A stretch of 64,000 nt of DNA from Stappia albiluteola (GTDB lineage: Bacteria; Pseudomonadota; Alphaproteobacteria; Rhizobiales; Stappiaceae). Made by a program: the position numbers and the translations under genes. The notes beneath the pieces were generated by a model that saw nothing but the letters and a program-made list of their open reading frames with translations, was not told the DNA's origin and ran no database searches. The DNA is taken from contig NZ_JACFXV010000054.1 in assembly GCF_014050225.1 (NCBI RefSeq), positions 104,073 through 168,072 of the forward strand. The letters are read 5' to 3'. Shown here piece after piece: positions 40,938 through 51,968 of this stretch (positions are counted from its first letter, which is position 1; each line of letters starts with the position of its first letter).

Positions 40938-41935
40938 CACAAGGCCTTTCCATCCGCGTCGAAGCGATGGATCTTGCCGTCTTCCGGAGTGAGGTAGACC
41001 GTGTCGCCATGGCGAACGGAAAACTCGCCGCCGACCCGCGCCGTCACATTGCCGACGCCCTCGGTGGAGATGTGCAGGAAGGTGTCGGATCCCAGATGCT
41101 CGGCGACGCCGACGGTGCCCTTCCAAAGGCCCTCGGAGGTCGACAGCGCGATATGCTCCGGCCGCACGCCGATCGTTGCCGCGTCATGGCCCTTCGCCGT
41201 CGCGCCGTTGATGAAGTTCATCTTCGGCGAGCCGATGAAACCGGCGACGAACAGGTTCTTCGGATTGCGGTAGAGTTCCAGCGGCGAGCCGACCTGCTCG
41301 ATGCGCCCGGCGTTCAGCACCACGATCTTGTCCGCCATGGTCATGGCTTCCACCTGGTCGTGGGTCACGTAGATCATGGTCGTGGCGAGTTGCTGGTGCA
41401 GTTCGCTGATTTCCAGCCGCATGTTGACGCGCAGCGCGGCGTCGAGGTTCGACAGCGGCTCGTCGAACAGGAACGCGGTCGGCTCGCGCACGATCGCGCG
41501 GCCGATCGCGACGCGCTGGCGCTGGCCGCCCGAAAGCTGGCGCGGCTTGCGGTCCAGATAGTCGGTCAGGTTCAGCACGCGCGCGGCGTCGCCGACCTTC
41601 TTGTCGATGACCGCCTTGTCCTCGCCTGCCATTTTCAGCGGAAAGGCGATGTTTCCGCGCACGCTCATATGCGGATAGAGCGCGTAGGACTGGAACACCA
41701 TCGCCAGGCGGCGCTTGGCCGGCGGCGTGTCGGTGACCTCGTTGCCGTCGATCAGGATGCGGCCGCCGGAGACGTCCTCCAGACCGGCGATCAGCCGCAG
41801 GAGCGTGGACTTGCCGCACCCCGACGGGCCGACGAAGACCACGAATTCGCCGTCCTCGATGTCGAGGTCGAGGGAAGGGATGACCGTCGCTTCGCCGAAG
41901 GACTTGCTGACGTTTTCGAGACGAATGCTGCCCAT
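40937..41935 (-). CDS. smoK: Polyol ABC transporter ATP-binding protein (SmoK)
   Basis: A 332-residue MalK/UgpC-type ATPase energising sorbitol/mannitol uptake. Walker [11 protein letters not shown]-loop [13 protein letters not shown], signature [15 protein letters not shown], Walker [12 protein letters not shown] and the switch His (YVTHDQ) are intact. The C-terminal OB-fold regulatory domain includes [13 protein letters not shown]. It starts 11 bp after smoG. Confidence 0.94.
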   Translation of the reverse strand: MGSIRLENVSKSFGEATVIPSLDLDIEDGEFVVFVGPSGCGKSTLLRLIAGLEDVSGGRILIDGNEVTDTPPAKRRLAMVFQSYALYPHMSVRGNIAFPLKMAGEDKAVIDKKVGDAARVLNLTDYLDRKPRQLSGGQRQRVAIGRAIVREPTAFLFDEPLSNLDAALRVNMRLEISELHQQLATTMIYVTHDQVEAMTMADKIVVLNAGRIEQVGSPLELYRNPKNLFVAGFIGSPKMNFINGATAKGHDAATIGVRPEHIALSTSEGLWKGTVGVAEHLGSDTFLHISTEGVGNVTARVGGEFSVRHGDTVYLTPEDGKIHRFDADGKAL

Positions 41936-41946
41936 CTTTGTTGTCC

Positions 41947-42777
41947 TTATTTCACCGCGCCGAAGGTCAGACCGCGCACGAGCTGGCGCTGGGAGAACCA
42001 GCCGAGCACGAGGATCGGTGCGATCGCGAGGGTCGAGGCGGCGGAAAGCTTGGCCCAGAAAAGGCCTTCGGGGCTGGAATAGGAGGCGATGAAGGCGGTG
42101 AGCGGTGCCGCCTTGGCAGCGGAAAGGTTCAGCGTCCAGAAAGCCTCGTTCCAGGCGAGGATGATGTTGAGAAGCATGGTGGAGGCGATGCCGGGAACGG
42201 CCATCGGCGCCAGCACGTAGACGATCTCCTTGGCGAGAGAGGCACCGTCCATGCGGGCCGCTTCGAGAATGTCGCCGGGAATTTCCTTGAAGTAGGTGTA
42301 GAGCATCCAGACGATGATCGGCAGGTTGATCAGCGTCATGACGATGGTCAGTCCAAGCCTCGTATCAAGCAGGTTCCAGTCCCGGAAGATCAGGTAGATC
42401 GGCACCAGCACGCCCACCGGCGGCAGCATCTTGGTGGAGAGCATCCACATCAGGATGTCCTTCGTCCGCTTTGTGGGCGAGAAGGCCATCGCCCAGGCGG
42501 ACGGAATGGCGATCAGCAGTCCGAGGATCGTGGATCCGAAGGAGATCACCACCGAATTCATGGCGTGCTTGAAATAGTCGGACCGGCTTTGCACTTCCGA
42601 GTAGTTCTCCGTCGTCCAATCGAAGAAGAGGAGCGAGGGCGGGCTTGCGATCGCTTCGCCCTCCGTCTTGAAGCTGGTCAGGAAGGTCCACAGGATCGGG
42701 AAGAAGATCGCGAGGCCGATCGTCCAGCCGATGAGGGTGAAGAACGCCTTTCGGCGGGGAGAGATTGCGCGGGCCAT
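41947..42777 (-). CDS. smoG: Polyol ABC transporter permease (SmoG)
   Basis: A 276-residue MalG-type inner-membrane permease with six predicted spans. The EAA loop for contact with the ATPase reads [20 protein letters not shown] (about 190-210). The N-terminus [20 protein letters not shown] is the first span. It begins 3 bp after smoF on the same transcript and pairs with it as a heterodimer. Confidence 0.93.
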   Translation of the reverse strand: MARAISPRRKAFFTLIGWTIGLAIFFPILWTFLTSFKTEGEAIASPPSLLFFDWTTENYSEVQSRSDYFKHAMNSVVISFGSTILGLLIAIPSAWAMAFSPTKRTKDILMWMLSTKMLPPVGVLVPIYLIFRDWNLLDTRLGLTIVMTLINLPIIVWMLYTYFKEIPGDILEAARMDGASLAKEIVYVLAPMAVPGIASTMLLNIILAWNEAFWTLNLSAAKAAPLTAFIASYSSPEGLFWAKLSAASTLAIAPILVLGWFSQRQLVRGLTFGAVK

Positions 42778-42780
42778 CGT

Positions 42781-43653
42781 TCACGCCTCCAGGTTCTTGC
42801 CGATGAGGCGGATGAGGAAGAAGGCGACGATATTGGCCAGGATCACCGCGATGATGCCGCCCGCCGATGCGCCGCCCACGTCGAACTGCAACAGCGCCTG
42901 CGTGTAGACGAGATAGGTGATGTTGGTCGATTGCGTACCCGGGCCGCCGCTCGTCGTCACCAGGATTTCGGCGAAGACGGAGAGCAGGAAGATCGTCTCG
43001 ATCAGGATCACGACGGTGATTGCGCGCGCCAGATGCGGCAGCACGATATAGACGAACTTCGAGAAGAAGCCGGCGCCGTCCATTTCGGCGGCTTCCTTCT
43101 GCTCCTCGTCGAGCGACTGCAATGCGGTGAGCAGGATCAGGGTGGCAAAGGGCAGCCACTGCCAGGCCACCATCATCGTGATCGAAAACAGGGGAAGGCT
43201 TGCCAGCCAGTCCACCGGCTCCAGGCCGAAGAGCTTCCAGACATAGGCGAAGAGCCCGTAGACCGGATGCATGAACATGTTCTTCCACACGAGCGCCGAG
43301 ACGGTCGGCATCACGAAGAACGGGGCGATCACCATCAGCCGCACGATGCCCTGGCCGAAAAACGGCTGGTCGAGCAGCAGCGCCAGCATGGTGCCGCCGA
43401 TGACGGTGATCAGCAGCACGCCGCCGACGAGCAGCAGCGTATTGACCAATGCGTCGCCAAAGGCCGGATCGGTCAGAAAATACTTGTAGTTGAAGAAGCC
43501 GACCCATTCCTCGAGCCCCGGCGTCAGCAGGTTGTAGCGCAGGAACGAGAAATAGAGCGTCATCGCCAAGGGAACGGCCATCCACACCAGCAGCATGATG
43601 ACGGCGGGCGCCATCATCAGCCGGGCGGAAGAGCGGGTATGCAAGGTTGCCAT
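42781..43653 (-). CDS. smoF: Polyol ABC transporter permease (SmoF)
   Basis: A 290-residue MalF-type permease with six predicted spans. The EAA loop is KEAAEMDGAGFFSKFVYIVL. The start at 43653 (MATLHTRSSARLMMAPAVI) is chosen because the first span follows at once; an in-frame extension up to 43896 is Pro/Arg-rich, crosses the intergenic hairpin and looks non-coding. It lies 320 bp downstream of smoE. Confidence 0.93.
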   Translation of the reverse strand: MATLHTRSSARLMMAPAVIMLLVWMAVPLAMTLYFSFLRYNLLTPGLEEWVGFFNYKYFLTDPAFGDALVNTLLLVGGVLLITVIGGTMLALLLDQPFFGQGIVRLMVIAPFFVMPTVSALVWKNMFMHPVYGLFAYVWKLFGLEPVDWLASLPLFSITMMVAWQWLPFATLILLTALQSLDEEQKEAAEMDGAGFFSKFVYIVLPHLARAITVVILIETIFLLSVFAEILVTTSGGPGTQSTNITYLVYTQALLQFDVGGASAGGIIAVILANIVAFFLIRLIGKNLEA

Positions 43654-43772
43654 CGGTCGTCCCGCTGTAAAGGAAGTAAGGAAAAAATCGGGCCCGCCGT
43701 TTCGGGAGTGGTCCGCAGCCGGAAAATCCGGCCGCGAACCGTCCCTGCCATCGGGAGTACTTCCCCGTTTAT

Positions 43773-43800
43773 CCGCCGCAGGCTTCGAGGCCTGCGGCGG
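43773..43800 (-). promoter_or_regulatory. Strong hairpin between smoE and smoF
   Basis: CCGCCGCAGGC (43773-43783) and GCCTGCGGCGG (43790-43800) form a perfect 11-bp stem with a 6-nt loop. It lies in the 320-bp gap (43654-43973) between smoE and smoF, which otherwise holds no gene. No U-run follows in the smo direction, so it is more likely a transcript-stabilising or attenuating element that keeps the binding-protein message more abundant than the permease message. Confidence 0.6.
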
Positions 43801-43973
43801 AAAGGTGGGGCAGGCGGGCGGGCCCAAGTTGCTTCGCGGTTTGTCCGGACCGTCCTTTGTGCCTCTCCCGGGGCGGGACCGACACGGCATGGACATCCGA
43901 AACTTGATACTCCGGCTTCCCGCGCCTGCCGGCCGGTAAAGATCGGCAGGCGCGGCTTGTCCGGATCGGCCGA

Positions 43974-45281
<1,308 letters not shown>

Positions 45282-45413
45282 GAAATCCTCCCAAGATACC
45301 GCTTTGAGCAATTGCCTTGCGGATGGGCAAATACTCACGAATGGCGACGCATAGTCAACCGTGAATCGTTGCTGCGGCGCAGCGAGATCTGCGGCGGTCG
45401 GCGAAAACGCGTT

Positions 45414-46364
45414 TTAGTTCAGTTCGTTAAGTAGGGCCTGGGCGGTCGTCTCGTCGGTGATCAGGCCATTGATGAGCTTGCCCTTGATGGCAGCCCTGAT
45501 GCCGGGGAGCTTCTTTCCGCCCTTGGCTATGGCGATGACGAGCGACGTGTCGCGGGCAGGAATTGGTGCGCTGGCGACGCGGTCGTTGGTGATCCCGTCG
45601 ATAAGGCGGCCCTGCGCATCGAATGCCCATCCGACAATCTCGCCGACGGCGCCGGCCTGCTGCAGGGACGCGAGGTCCTGTTCCGAAATGAAGCCGTCCT
45701 CGAAGAGCGGGGCCTGGGGGCCGAGGTCGCCGATCCCGACGAAGGTCACGGCGGCCGTCGACGCGAGCTCCAGCGTCGAGCGGATCATTGGCTGGCTGTG
45801 AAGCATGCTCCGCTCGCTTTGCGAGGATGCAATCACGGGAAGCGGCATCGGGAACGAGCGCGACTTCACTGTATCGGCCATGGTGAAGACGACGTTGTAA
45901 TAGGCGGCCGAGCCGTCCGGCGCGATGTTTCCGGTAAGCGAAACCACCTTGTGGCGCGGGCATTCGATGGAAGGAAGCTGCTCGATCGCCGCCTTCAGGG
46001 TGCGGCCGGTTCCCATGGCAATCACGACGGGCTCTTCCATGCGCAGCCAGCGTTCGATTTCGGCAGCCGCCGCCTGCGCCACGCCAAGCGTCGTCGAATC
46101 GGAATCGGGATCGCTCGGCACCACTTCGCAGCGGACGAGGCCGAAAGAGTCGCGCAGCTGCTTCGCCAGATCCATGCATTGCGCGATTGGATGGTCGATG
46201 CGGAACTTCACCAGGCCCTCGGCGACGGCAAGCGAGACCATGCGCTGGGCGGATTGCCGGGATACGCCAAGCTTGGCGGCAATCTGGTCCTGGGTATTGC
46301 CGGCCACGTAATAAAGCCAGGCCGCGCGTGCCGCTTCGTCCAGTCGATTGCCGTTCATCGTCAT
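45414..46364 (-). CDS. smoC: SorC/DeoR-type sugar-binding transcriptional regulator
   Basis: A 316-residue regulator of the SorC family. The N-terminal HTH is GNTQDQIAAKLGVSRQSAQR, and the C-terminal effector domain (about 70-315) is the SorC sugar-binding fold: VVIAMGTGRTLKAAIEQL, FVGIGDLG and VGEIVGWAFDAQG. It precedes smoE in the same direction and probably controls the polyol operon in response to a sugar alcohol or a phosphosugar. The start at 46364 (MTMNGNRLDEA) matches the family's short N-terminus; the in-frame extension to 46520 is not credible. Confidence 0.88.
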   Translation of the reverse strand: MTMNGNRLDEAARAAWLYYVAGNTQDQIAAKLGVSRQSAQRMVSLAVAEGLVKFRIDHPIAQCMDLAKQLRDSFGLVRCEVVPSDPDSDSTTLGVAQAAAAEIERWLRMEEPVVIAMGTGRTLKAAIEQLPSIECPRHKVVSLTGNIAPDGSAAYYNVVFTMADTVKSRSFPMPLPVIASSQSERSMLHSQPMIRSTLELASTAAVTFVGIGDLGPQAPLFEDGFISEQDLASLQQAGAVGEIVGWAFDAQGRLIDGITNDRVASAPIPARDTSLVIAIAKGGKKLPGIRAAIKGKLINGLITDETTAQALLNELN

Positions 46365-46627
46365 AGGTCGTCTTTCTGTTTGGCGGTAAAGGAGGTCGCA
46401 CCGACACCTGCCCGCCGAAGCCATGCCACTGATCTTGTTATGCCTGCCATGTGCGGAGCAAGGCAATTTCTCCGGTCGATATTTGCGGCGCCGCGATGTC
46501 GGTGGACGATCCTTACGCATGGCCGCGCTGCCAGCCGTTCGAAGGTTGAGGGGGACGGAAGCATAGCTTGCCGAACGGAGTTGCGGAGCGCATTTTGCGA
46601 TGCAACAATGCGGCAGGAGGCCCTTCC

Positions 46628-47272
46628 ATGACCGGTAAGATCATTACAATCGCCCAGCAGAAGGGCGGTTCCGGAAAGACGACGATCGCCGCGCATCTGG
46701 CCGTCTCGCTGATGCTGCGCGGCGCCTATCCGGTGGCGATTCTGGATGTCGATCCCCAAGGCAGCCTCGGCTCGTGGTTCGAGGTGCGCGAAGCCGCTTT
46801 TGGCGATCAGGGAACAGGCCTGAGCTTTCGCACCTCCAGCGGCTGGGGCGCGCGGCGCGAGGCCCGCAGCATGGCGCGCGACCACGGTATCGTCATTCTG
46901 GATACGCCGCCGAAGACGGATTCGGACGTCAGGCCGTCGATCGAGGTGGCCGATCTTGTCCTTGTCCCGATTCAGCCCACGCCGGTCGATCTTTGGGCGA
47001 CCGAACAGACGTTGACGATTGCCGACCGGGAAGGCACTCCCGCCATGCTGGTGTTCAATCGCGTGCCGCCACGGGCCGCGCTGACCGCGGAGATGCAGGC
47101 TGCGATTGCGGAGAGCCGGTTTCCCCTGGCTGAAGCGCGGGTGGGAAATCGAACCGCGTTCGCCTCCAGCATGGGGCTGGGAAAAACGGTGGTCGAGACG
47201 GAGCCTTCCGGCAAGGCGAGCGCCGAAACCGATGCCCTCCTGGCGGAAGTGCTCAGGTCACTGGAAAGATAG
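46628..47272 (+). CDS. Orphan ParA/MinD-like ATPase
   Basis: A 214-residue ParA-family ATPase. IITIAQQKGGSGKTTIAAHL is the deviant Walker A (KGGxGKT with signature Lys), ILDVDPQGSLGSWFE the Walker A' switch and IVILDTPPKTD the Walker B region. GCAGGAGG lies upstream of ATG 46628. No parB or centromere repeats were seen nearby, so it is an orphan. Orphan ParA-like proteins of this size position cargo such as chemoreceptor arrays or other complexes; the cargo here is unknown. Confidence 0.88.
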   Translation: MTGKIITIAQQKGGSGKTTIAAHLAVSLMLRGAYPVAILDVDPQGSLGSWFEVREAAFGDQGTGLSFRTSSGWGARREARSMARDHGIVILDTPPKTDSDVRPSIEVADLVLVPIQPTPVDLWATEQTLTIADREGTPAMLVFNRVPPRAALTAEMQAAIAESRFPLAEARVGNRTAFASSMGLGKTVVETEPSGKASAETDALLAEVLRSLER

Positions 47273-47832
47273 CGAAGGGGCGCGGGCGTTCAGCTCAAAG
47301 AAATCCGCCTGCCGGTCCAGTGGACGCAAGACAACCTGGAAACGGCAGGCGATTTTTCAGTTTTTGTATTCCGCGCTTGTTCGGCCGATGGGGCACGCGG
47401 TTGTTTTTCGACGCCGCGGCTGGGCTCGATTGAGAGCAGGCTGACGATCTGCCCCTCATCGATGTCCGCGACCCGCCATCCAACAAACAAGGGTTGTGCC
47501 ACTTTCGCGAGATTTGCATCGCGGATTCCAGTTCGTTGAAATCATTGCAAATTTTCAAACATCGCCGCGGCGAGAGGGCCTGCCTGGAGGTTTCCGGTCC
47601 CTGCTTTTTTGCAATTCGCGAAGTTTCTCCCGTTGCAAAATGCGAAATTTCGGCGTGAAGTTGTATTTCGCGAAAAAATTGCATGGCGGGCAGGCGCCCA
47701 CGGATCGCCATGGGATAGTCCCTGAAATTGGGCTTTATGGACCGGATTTAGCCACAAAACTCGGTACTGCTGGTATTCGGCAGCTTCCCCGTGTCAAGGG
47801 GTTGTGTGAAGAACGACAGCCCGGAGGTGCAG
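47273..47832. other. Intergenic region, 560 bp, no gene seen
   Basis: The left part may contain decayed coding sequence, but I recognise nothing. A partial inverted repeat, GCAATTCGCGAA (47611-47622) and TTCGCGAAAAAATTGC (47667-47682), surrounds GCGAAATTTCGG and could be an operator or hairpin. The promoter of the sensor kinase should lie downstream of it. Confidence 0.4.
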
Positions 47833-50800
47833 ATGGCGAAACGGTGTTGGCATTCGGGCAGGCGATATTCGCTGCTGGCCTGCGGCTTGCCCGTACATCT
47901 TGCCCTGCTGCCGGCCATCGCCCATGCGGCGGACACCCAAATCCCTGCATCCGGCGGTCAGGCCGGCGTCTTCGCCCTGGCCGACCTGATGGTTCCCGGC
48001 CTTGGGCTCGCATTGCTGATGCTTGGCTTCGGCCTCGGCATAGCGCATTCCAGATGGCGCCTTGCCTGCCGCCTTCGCGAAGAGGAAAGCCGCCGGCTCA
48101 CCGATATTGAAATGCCCCGCCGGCGGGCCGAGGACAGGGAAGCCCGCCTGCAGGCCATCCTCGACTGGATGGGCGAGGGGCTCGTCACCTTCGACGAACT
48201 TGGGAAGATCGAATTCGTCAATCCGGCGATCGAGAGGATGTTTCGCTGTTCGGGGACGGAATTGGTTGGTGCCGGTATCAGCCGCCTGGTTCCGGTCGAG
48301 CGGCGCGATCTGTTGAAGATCGTCGCCGCCAAACCTCCTGCGAGCGGTGTCGCGGTAGCAATCGACGCGGAAGGCGTGCGGGGGGAGGGAGAATACTTCC
48401 CCTTGGAAATATCGCTCACCGAGTACCGTTTTGGCGGCAGGCGTCTCTTTGCCGCCCTGTTTCGGGATGTGTCCGAACGCCGGACCGCTGAAAACCGCGT
48501 GCATGAAGCCGAGGCGCGGCTGCGGGAGGCGATCGAGTTTCTCCCCGATGCCTTCGTCCTGTATGACGCCGACGATCGCCTCGTCATCTGTAACGAGCGC
48601 TACCGCGAACTCTACCGTACAAGCGCCGACCTGATCGTGCCCGGAATGCGGTTCGAGCACATCATCCGCCAGGGCGCCAATCGCGGGCAGTACCGCATTC
48701 CCGAGGGAGATCGGGAGGCCTGGATAAGGCGGCGGATGGACATGCACCGCAACCCGCCCGAGGAGCCGCTGGAACAAAATCTCGATGACGGGCGCTGGCT
48801 GCGCGTCTTCGAGCGGCGCATGCCCGACGGGCGCACGGTCGGTTTCCGCATCGATATTACCGAGTTGAAACTGCGCCAGGCGGAACTGGAACGAAGCGAA
48901 GGCAGGCTCAGGGCGCTGGTTTCCGGCGCGCTGGATGCAATCATCATCCTCGATGAAGCCTGCCATGTGGTCGATTTCAATCCCGCCGCCGAGCGGATTT
49001 CCGGTTATCGCCGCGACGAGATCGTCGGGAGACCGGTGGTCGGCACGCTGGTGCCCGAGCGGCATCGCGAAATGGCCGAGGCTCGATTCCGCCGCATCAT
49101 GAACGAGGAGGGGGGAAGCGAGGCGGATCGGCGCATCAACTCCAGGGCCCGTCGCCGCGACGGTTCGGAGTTTCACTGCGAAATCGCGATGAATTGCGCC
49201 ATGGGTCCGAACGGCAAGTTGTTGATCGCCTTCGCGCGGGACGTCACGGAGGAGCGCGCCAAGGCTGCCGCGCTTCAGGAGGCGAAGATCAGGGCGGAGG
49301 ACGCCAATCGGGCGAAGGCCAATTTCCTGGCCATGATGAGCCACGAGATCCGAACGCCGCTGAATGCCGTGATGGGTATCCTGGATTTCCTGCGCGACAG
49401 CCCGCTGAACTCCCGGCAGCGGAGATATGTTCGCACCGCGACCGATTCCGCGACGGCCCTGCTGAATATCCTCAACGATATCCTCGACCTTTCCCGCCTG
49501 GAGGCACGCAGGCTGGATTTCATCAACAAGCCTTTCGCCCCGCGCACGCTAGCCCAGGGCGTTCGCGACCTCTTCATGGCGCGGGCGGAAGAGAAGCGCC
49601 TGACCTTTACCGTCACGGTCGATCCCGGCGTGCCTGCGCGCCTGGTGGGCGATGCAGGCCGCATCCGCCAGGTGCTCATCAATCTCGTCGGCAACGCGAT
49701 CAAGTTTACCGAGGCAGGCAACGTCAATATCCATGTTTCGGCGGCCGATGAACGCGAAGGAAGGGCCAATGTCAGCTTCGTCGTCTCCGACACGGGTCCG
49801 GGGATCGCTCCCCAACTGACCGAAGTCGTCTTCCAGAAGTTCACGACGCTCGACAATTCGCGCGCCGGGAACGCGGATGGGGTTGGCCTTGGTCTGGCGA
49901 TCTGCCGCGAGCTCGTCGAGGGCATGGGCGGCACGATTGCCCTGGAGTCGGCGCTTGGAGAAGGCTGCCGGTTCTCGTTCGCTCTCGATCTTGCGATCGC
50001 TGCAAGGCCCCTGGCGGACGAGGACGAGCGCAAGGTTGATTCAGCCGATATCGAGGCGATCGCCGGTGCGCGCGTTCTGCTGGCCGAGGACAATCGCACC
50101 AACCGGATGATGACCGTCGACCTGCTCGAGCGCTGGGGCTGCCGCGTCGATTGTGTCGCCGACGGCCGGGAGGCTTTGCAAGCCCTCGACAGGAAGACTT
50201 ATGACGTCGTTCTGATGGATGTTTCCATGCCTGTGCTCGACGGCGTGTCGGCGACGCAGGCAATCCGGGCCCGCGGCGACAAGGTGGCCGAAATCCCGAT
50301 CATTGCCTTCACCGCCCACGCCCTGGTGGAGGAACGCGATCGGGCGCTTCAGGCAGGCATGTCGGATTTCGTGACCAAGCCGGTCAGCCCGCCGGACCTG
50401 CTCCGCCGGCTTGTGGATGCCTTGCAGCTCAGTCGTGAGGCCGAAGGGGAAAACGCGCCGCTTATCGACCGTGAGGTATTGAAGGACGTCCTCGACAACC
50501 TCTCGGGCGAGACACGCAACAGGGTGCTTGCCCAGTTCATGCAGGACATGCGGGAAAAGCGGCAGGACCTCATGACGTGCGGCGGCGATATCGCGAAAGT
50601 CGAGCGTGCGACCCACGTATTGAATTCGCTGGCGGGCACTTTCGGGGCCGAGGCCCTTTTCCGATTGTCCGATGAGGCGAATCGAGCGGCTCTCGCCGGC
50701 GATGCCGGGGTGCTGGCCGAGGCGCCTCACCTCGTCAATCTGATCGACGCGACCCTGGCGGCGCTTATCGAGGCCCTTGCGATCCTTGAAGCGGACGTAG

Positions 50801-50844
50801 GGGAAATCGATTGGGATCCGATCCTTTCCAGTCGCGCGTCGTAA
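47833..50844 (+). CDS. Hybrid sensor histidine kinase with PAS, REC and HPt domains
   Basis: A 1003-residue membrane hybrid kinase. An N-terminal signal-like segment (about 12-33) and a span (about 53-75) precede three PAS domains (about 100-215, 225-345, 355-480). The HisKA phospho-acceptor is H504 (MMSHEIRTPLN), the HATPase has NLVGNAIKFTE and DTGPGIAP, the receiver Asp is D796 (VVLMDVSMPVLDG), and a C-terminal HPt carries H928 (RATHVLNSLAGTFGA). The full H-D-H relay is thus in one protein. ATG 47833 follows CCGGAGG. No cognate regulator is adjacent. The signal sensed is unknown. Confidence 0.92.
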   Translation: MAKRCWHSGRRYSLLACGLPVHLALLPAIAHAADTQIPASGGQAGVFALADLMVPGLGLALLMLGFGLGIAHSRWRLACRLREEESRRLTDIEMPRRRAEDREARLQAILDWMGEGLVTFDELGKIEFVNPAIERMFRCSGTELVGAGISRLVPVERRDLLKIVAAKPPASGVAVAIDAEGVRGEGEYFPLEISLTEYRFGGRRLFAALFRDVSERRTAENRVHEAEARLREAIEFLPDAFVLYDADDRLVICNERYRELYRTSADLIVPGMRFEHIIRQGANRGQYRIPEGDREAWIRRRMDMHRNPPEEPLEQNLDDGRWLRVFERRMPDGRTVGFRIDITELKLRQAELERSEGRLRALVSGALDAIIILDEACHVVDFNPAAERISGYRRDEIVGRPVVGTLVPERHREMAEARFRRIMNEEGGSEADRRINSRARRRDGSEFHCEIAMNCAMGPNGKLLIAFARDVTEERAKAAALQEAKIRAEDANRAKANFLAMMSHEIRTPLNAVMGILDFLRDSPLNSRQRRYVRTATDSATALLNILNDILDLSRLEARRLDFINKPFAPRTLAQGVRDLFMARAEEKRLTFTVTVDPGVPARLVGDAGRIRQVLINLVGNAIKFTEAGNVNIHVSAADEREGRANVSFVVSDTGPGIAPQLTEVVFQKFTTLDNSRAGNADGVGLGLAICRELVEGMGGTIALESALGEGCRFSFALDLAIAARPLADEDERKVDSADIEAIAGARVLLAEDNRTNRMMTVDLLERWGCRVDCVADGREALQALDRKTYDVVLMDVSMPVLDGVSATQAIRARGDKVAEIPIIAFTAHALVEERDRALQAGMSDFVTKPVSPPDLLRRLVDALQLSREAEGENAPLIDREVLKDVLDNLSGETRNRVLAQFMQDMREKRQDLMTCGGDIAKVERATHVLNSLAGTFGAEALFRLSDEANRAALAGDAGVLAEAPHLVNLIDATLAALIEALAILEADVGEIDWDPILSSRAS

Positions 50845-50948
50845 AATCGATCAATATCTTATGAGATAGATCAACAGGGCGCGGCGGATTCAATGCTATC
50901 CGCGCTTCCGTTCTATGCTGCCGTCCGCGCGTGAATGGAGCCGACCTC

Positions 50949-51968
50949 ATGAACTTTCGTTATGTCATCGTTGCGGTGGCGGTCCTTGCGGTCGGCATTG
51001 GCGGTTTCAGCTATATCCAGCGCCTCAGGTCGTCGGACGCACCCGAAGGATTTTACCGGGTGAACGGTCGTATCGAGGTGAACCGCGTCGACGTGGCGGT
51101 CAAATATGCCGGACGCGTGGCGGCGATCGAGGTCGACGAGGGCGACATCGTTGCCAAGGGCACCTTCGTCGCGCAGATGGACGCGAGCGAAACCCTGGCG
51201 CAGAAGGCTTCCGCCGAAGCGGCTGTTTCGCGCGCCTTGCAGCAATTGTCCGAGGCCAGGGCGACCGTCGAAATCCGCGAGGCGGACCTGCGGCTTGCCG
51301 AGGTCAATCTCAAGCGCGCGGCCGGATTGCGGGTTGGCGACACGGTGGCTCAGTCGGAACTCGACCGGCGTCAGGCGGAGCGGGACGTGAAGGCCGCGAC
51401 ACGCGATGCCGCCAGGGCCGCCGTCGGCAGCGCGGAGGCCGCGGTAGAGGCCGCGAAGGCCAATGTGCAGGAAATCTCGGCCGTTCTGGACGATATGCGA
51501 CTTATTGCGCCCGTTACGGCGCGCGTCGAATATCGCCTCGCCGAACCCGGCGAGGTGCTGGGAGCGGGTGGGCGCGTCCTGACGCTGCTCGATCTGTCCG
51601 ACGTCTACATGACTGTCTTCGTACCGACGGAATATGTCGGCCGCGTCGCCTATGGCGATGAAGCCCGGGTCGTCTTCGATGCCATTCCCGCCTACGTCTT
51701 CCCGGCAACCGTGTCCTTCATTTCCGGCGAGGCGCAGTTCACGCCGAAATACGTCGAAACGGAAGAGGAACGGCAAAAGCTGATGTATCGGGTGAAGCTT
51801 CGCTTCGCACCCGATCTTCTCAAGCGCTACCTCGATTACGTGAAGGCGGGCCTGACCGCCGACGCCTATTTGCGTGTCGCGCCGCAGGCGGAGTGGCCGG
51901 AAAGCCTGAAACCCAACCTGCCCGAAGCCGGCAGTCAGACGCCGGCAACCGCCGGAGGCAAGGGATGA
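50949..51968 (+). CDS. HlyD-family membrane fusion protein (YhiI/YbhG-like)
   Basis: A 339-residue periplasmic adaptor anchored by one N-terminal span (VIVAVAVLAVGIGGFSYI). VAVKYAGRVAAIEVDEGDIV is the lipoyl-like half, followed by a helical hairpin (about 80-190) and DDMRLIAPVTARVEYRLAEPG, the second lipoyl half. It would link the ABC exporter encoded downstream to an outer-membrane channel. ATG 50949 is preferred over GTG 50931. The stop overlaps the ABC gene (ATGA). Confidence 0.9.
   Translation: MNFRYVIVAVAVLAVGIGGFSYIQRLRSSDAPEGFYRVNGRIEVNRVDVAVKYAGRVAAIEVDEGDIVAKGTFVAQMDASETLAQKASAEAAVSRALQQLSEARATVEIREADLRLAEVNLKRAAGLRVGDTVAQSELDRRQAERDVKAATRDAARAAVGSAEAAVEAAKANVQEISAVLDDMRLIAPVTARVEYRLAEPGEVLGAGGRVLTLLDLSDVYMTVFVPTEYVGRVAYGDEARVVFDAIPAYVFPATVSFISGEAQFTPKYVETEEERQKLMYRVKLRFAPDLLKRYLDYVKAGLTADAYLRVAPQAEWPESLKPNLPEAGSQTPATAGGKG

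Noticed and set aside
43654..43896. An N-terminal extension of smoF across the intergenic hairpin
   Set aside because: It is Pro/Arg/Gly-rich, contains the palindrome, and would bury the first membrane span found directly after ATG 43653.
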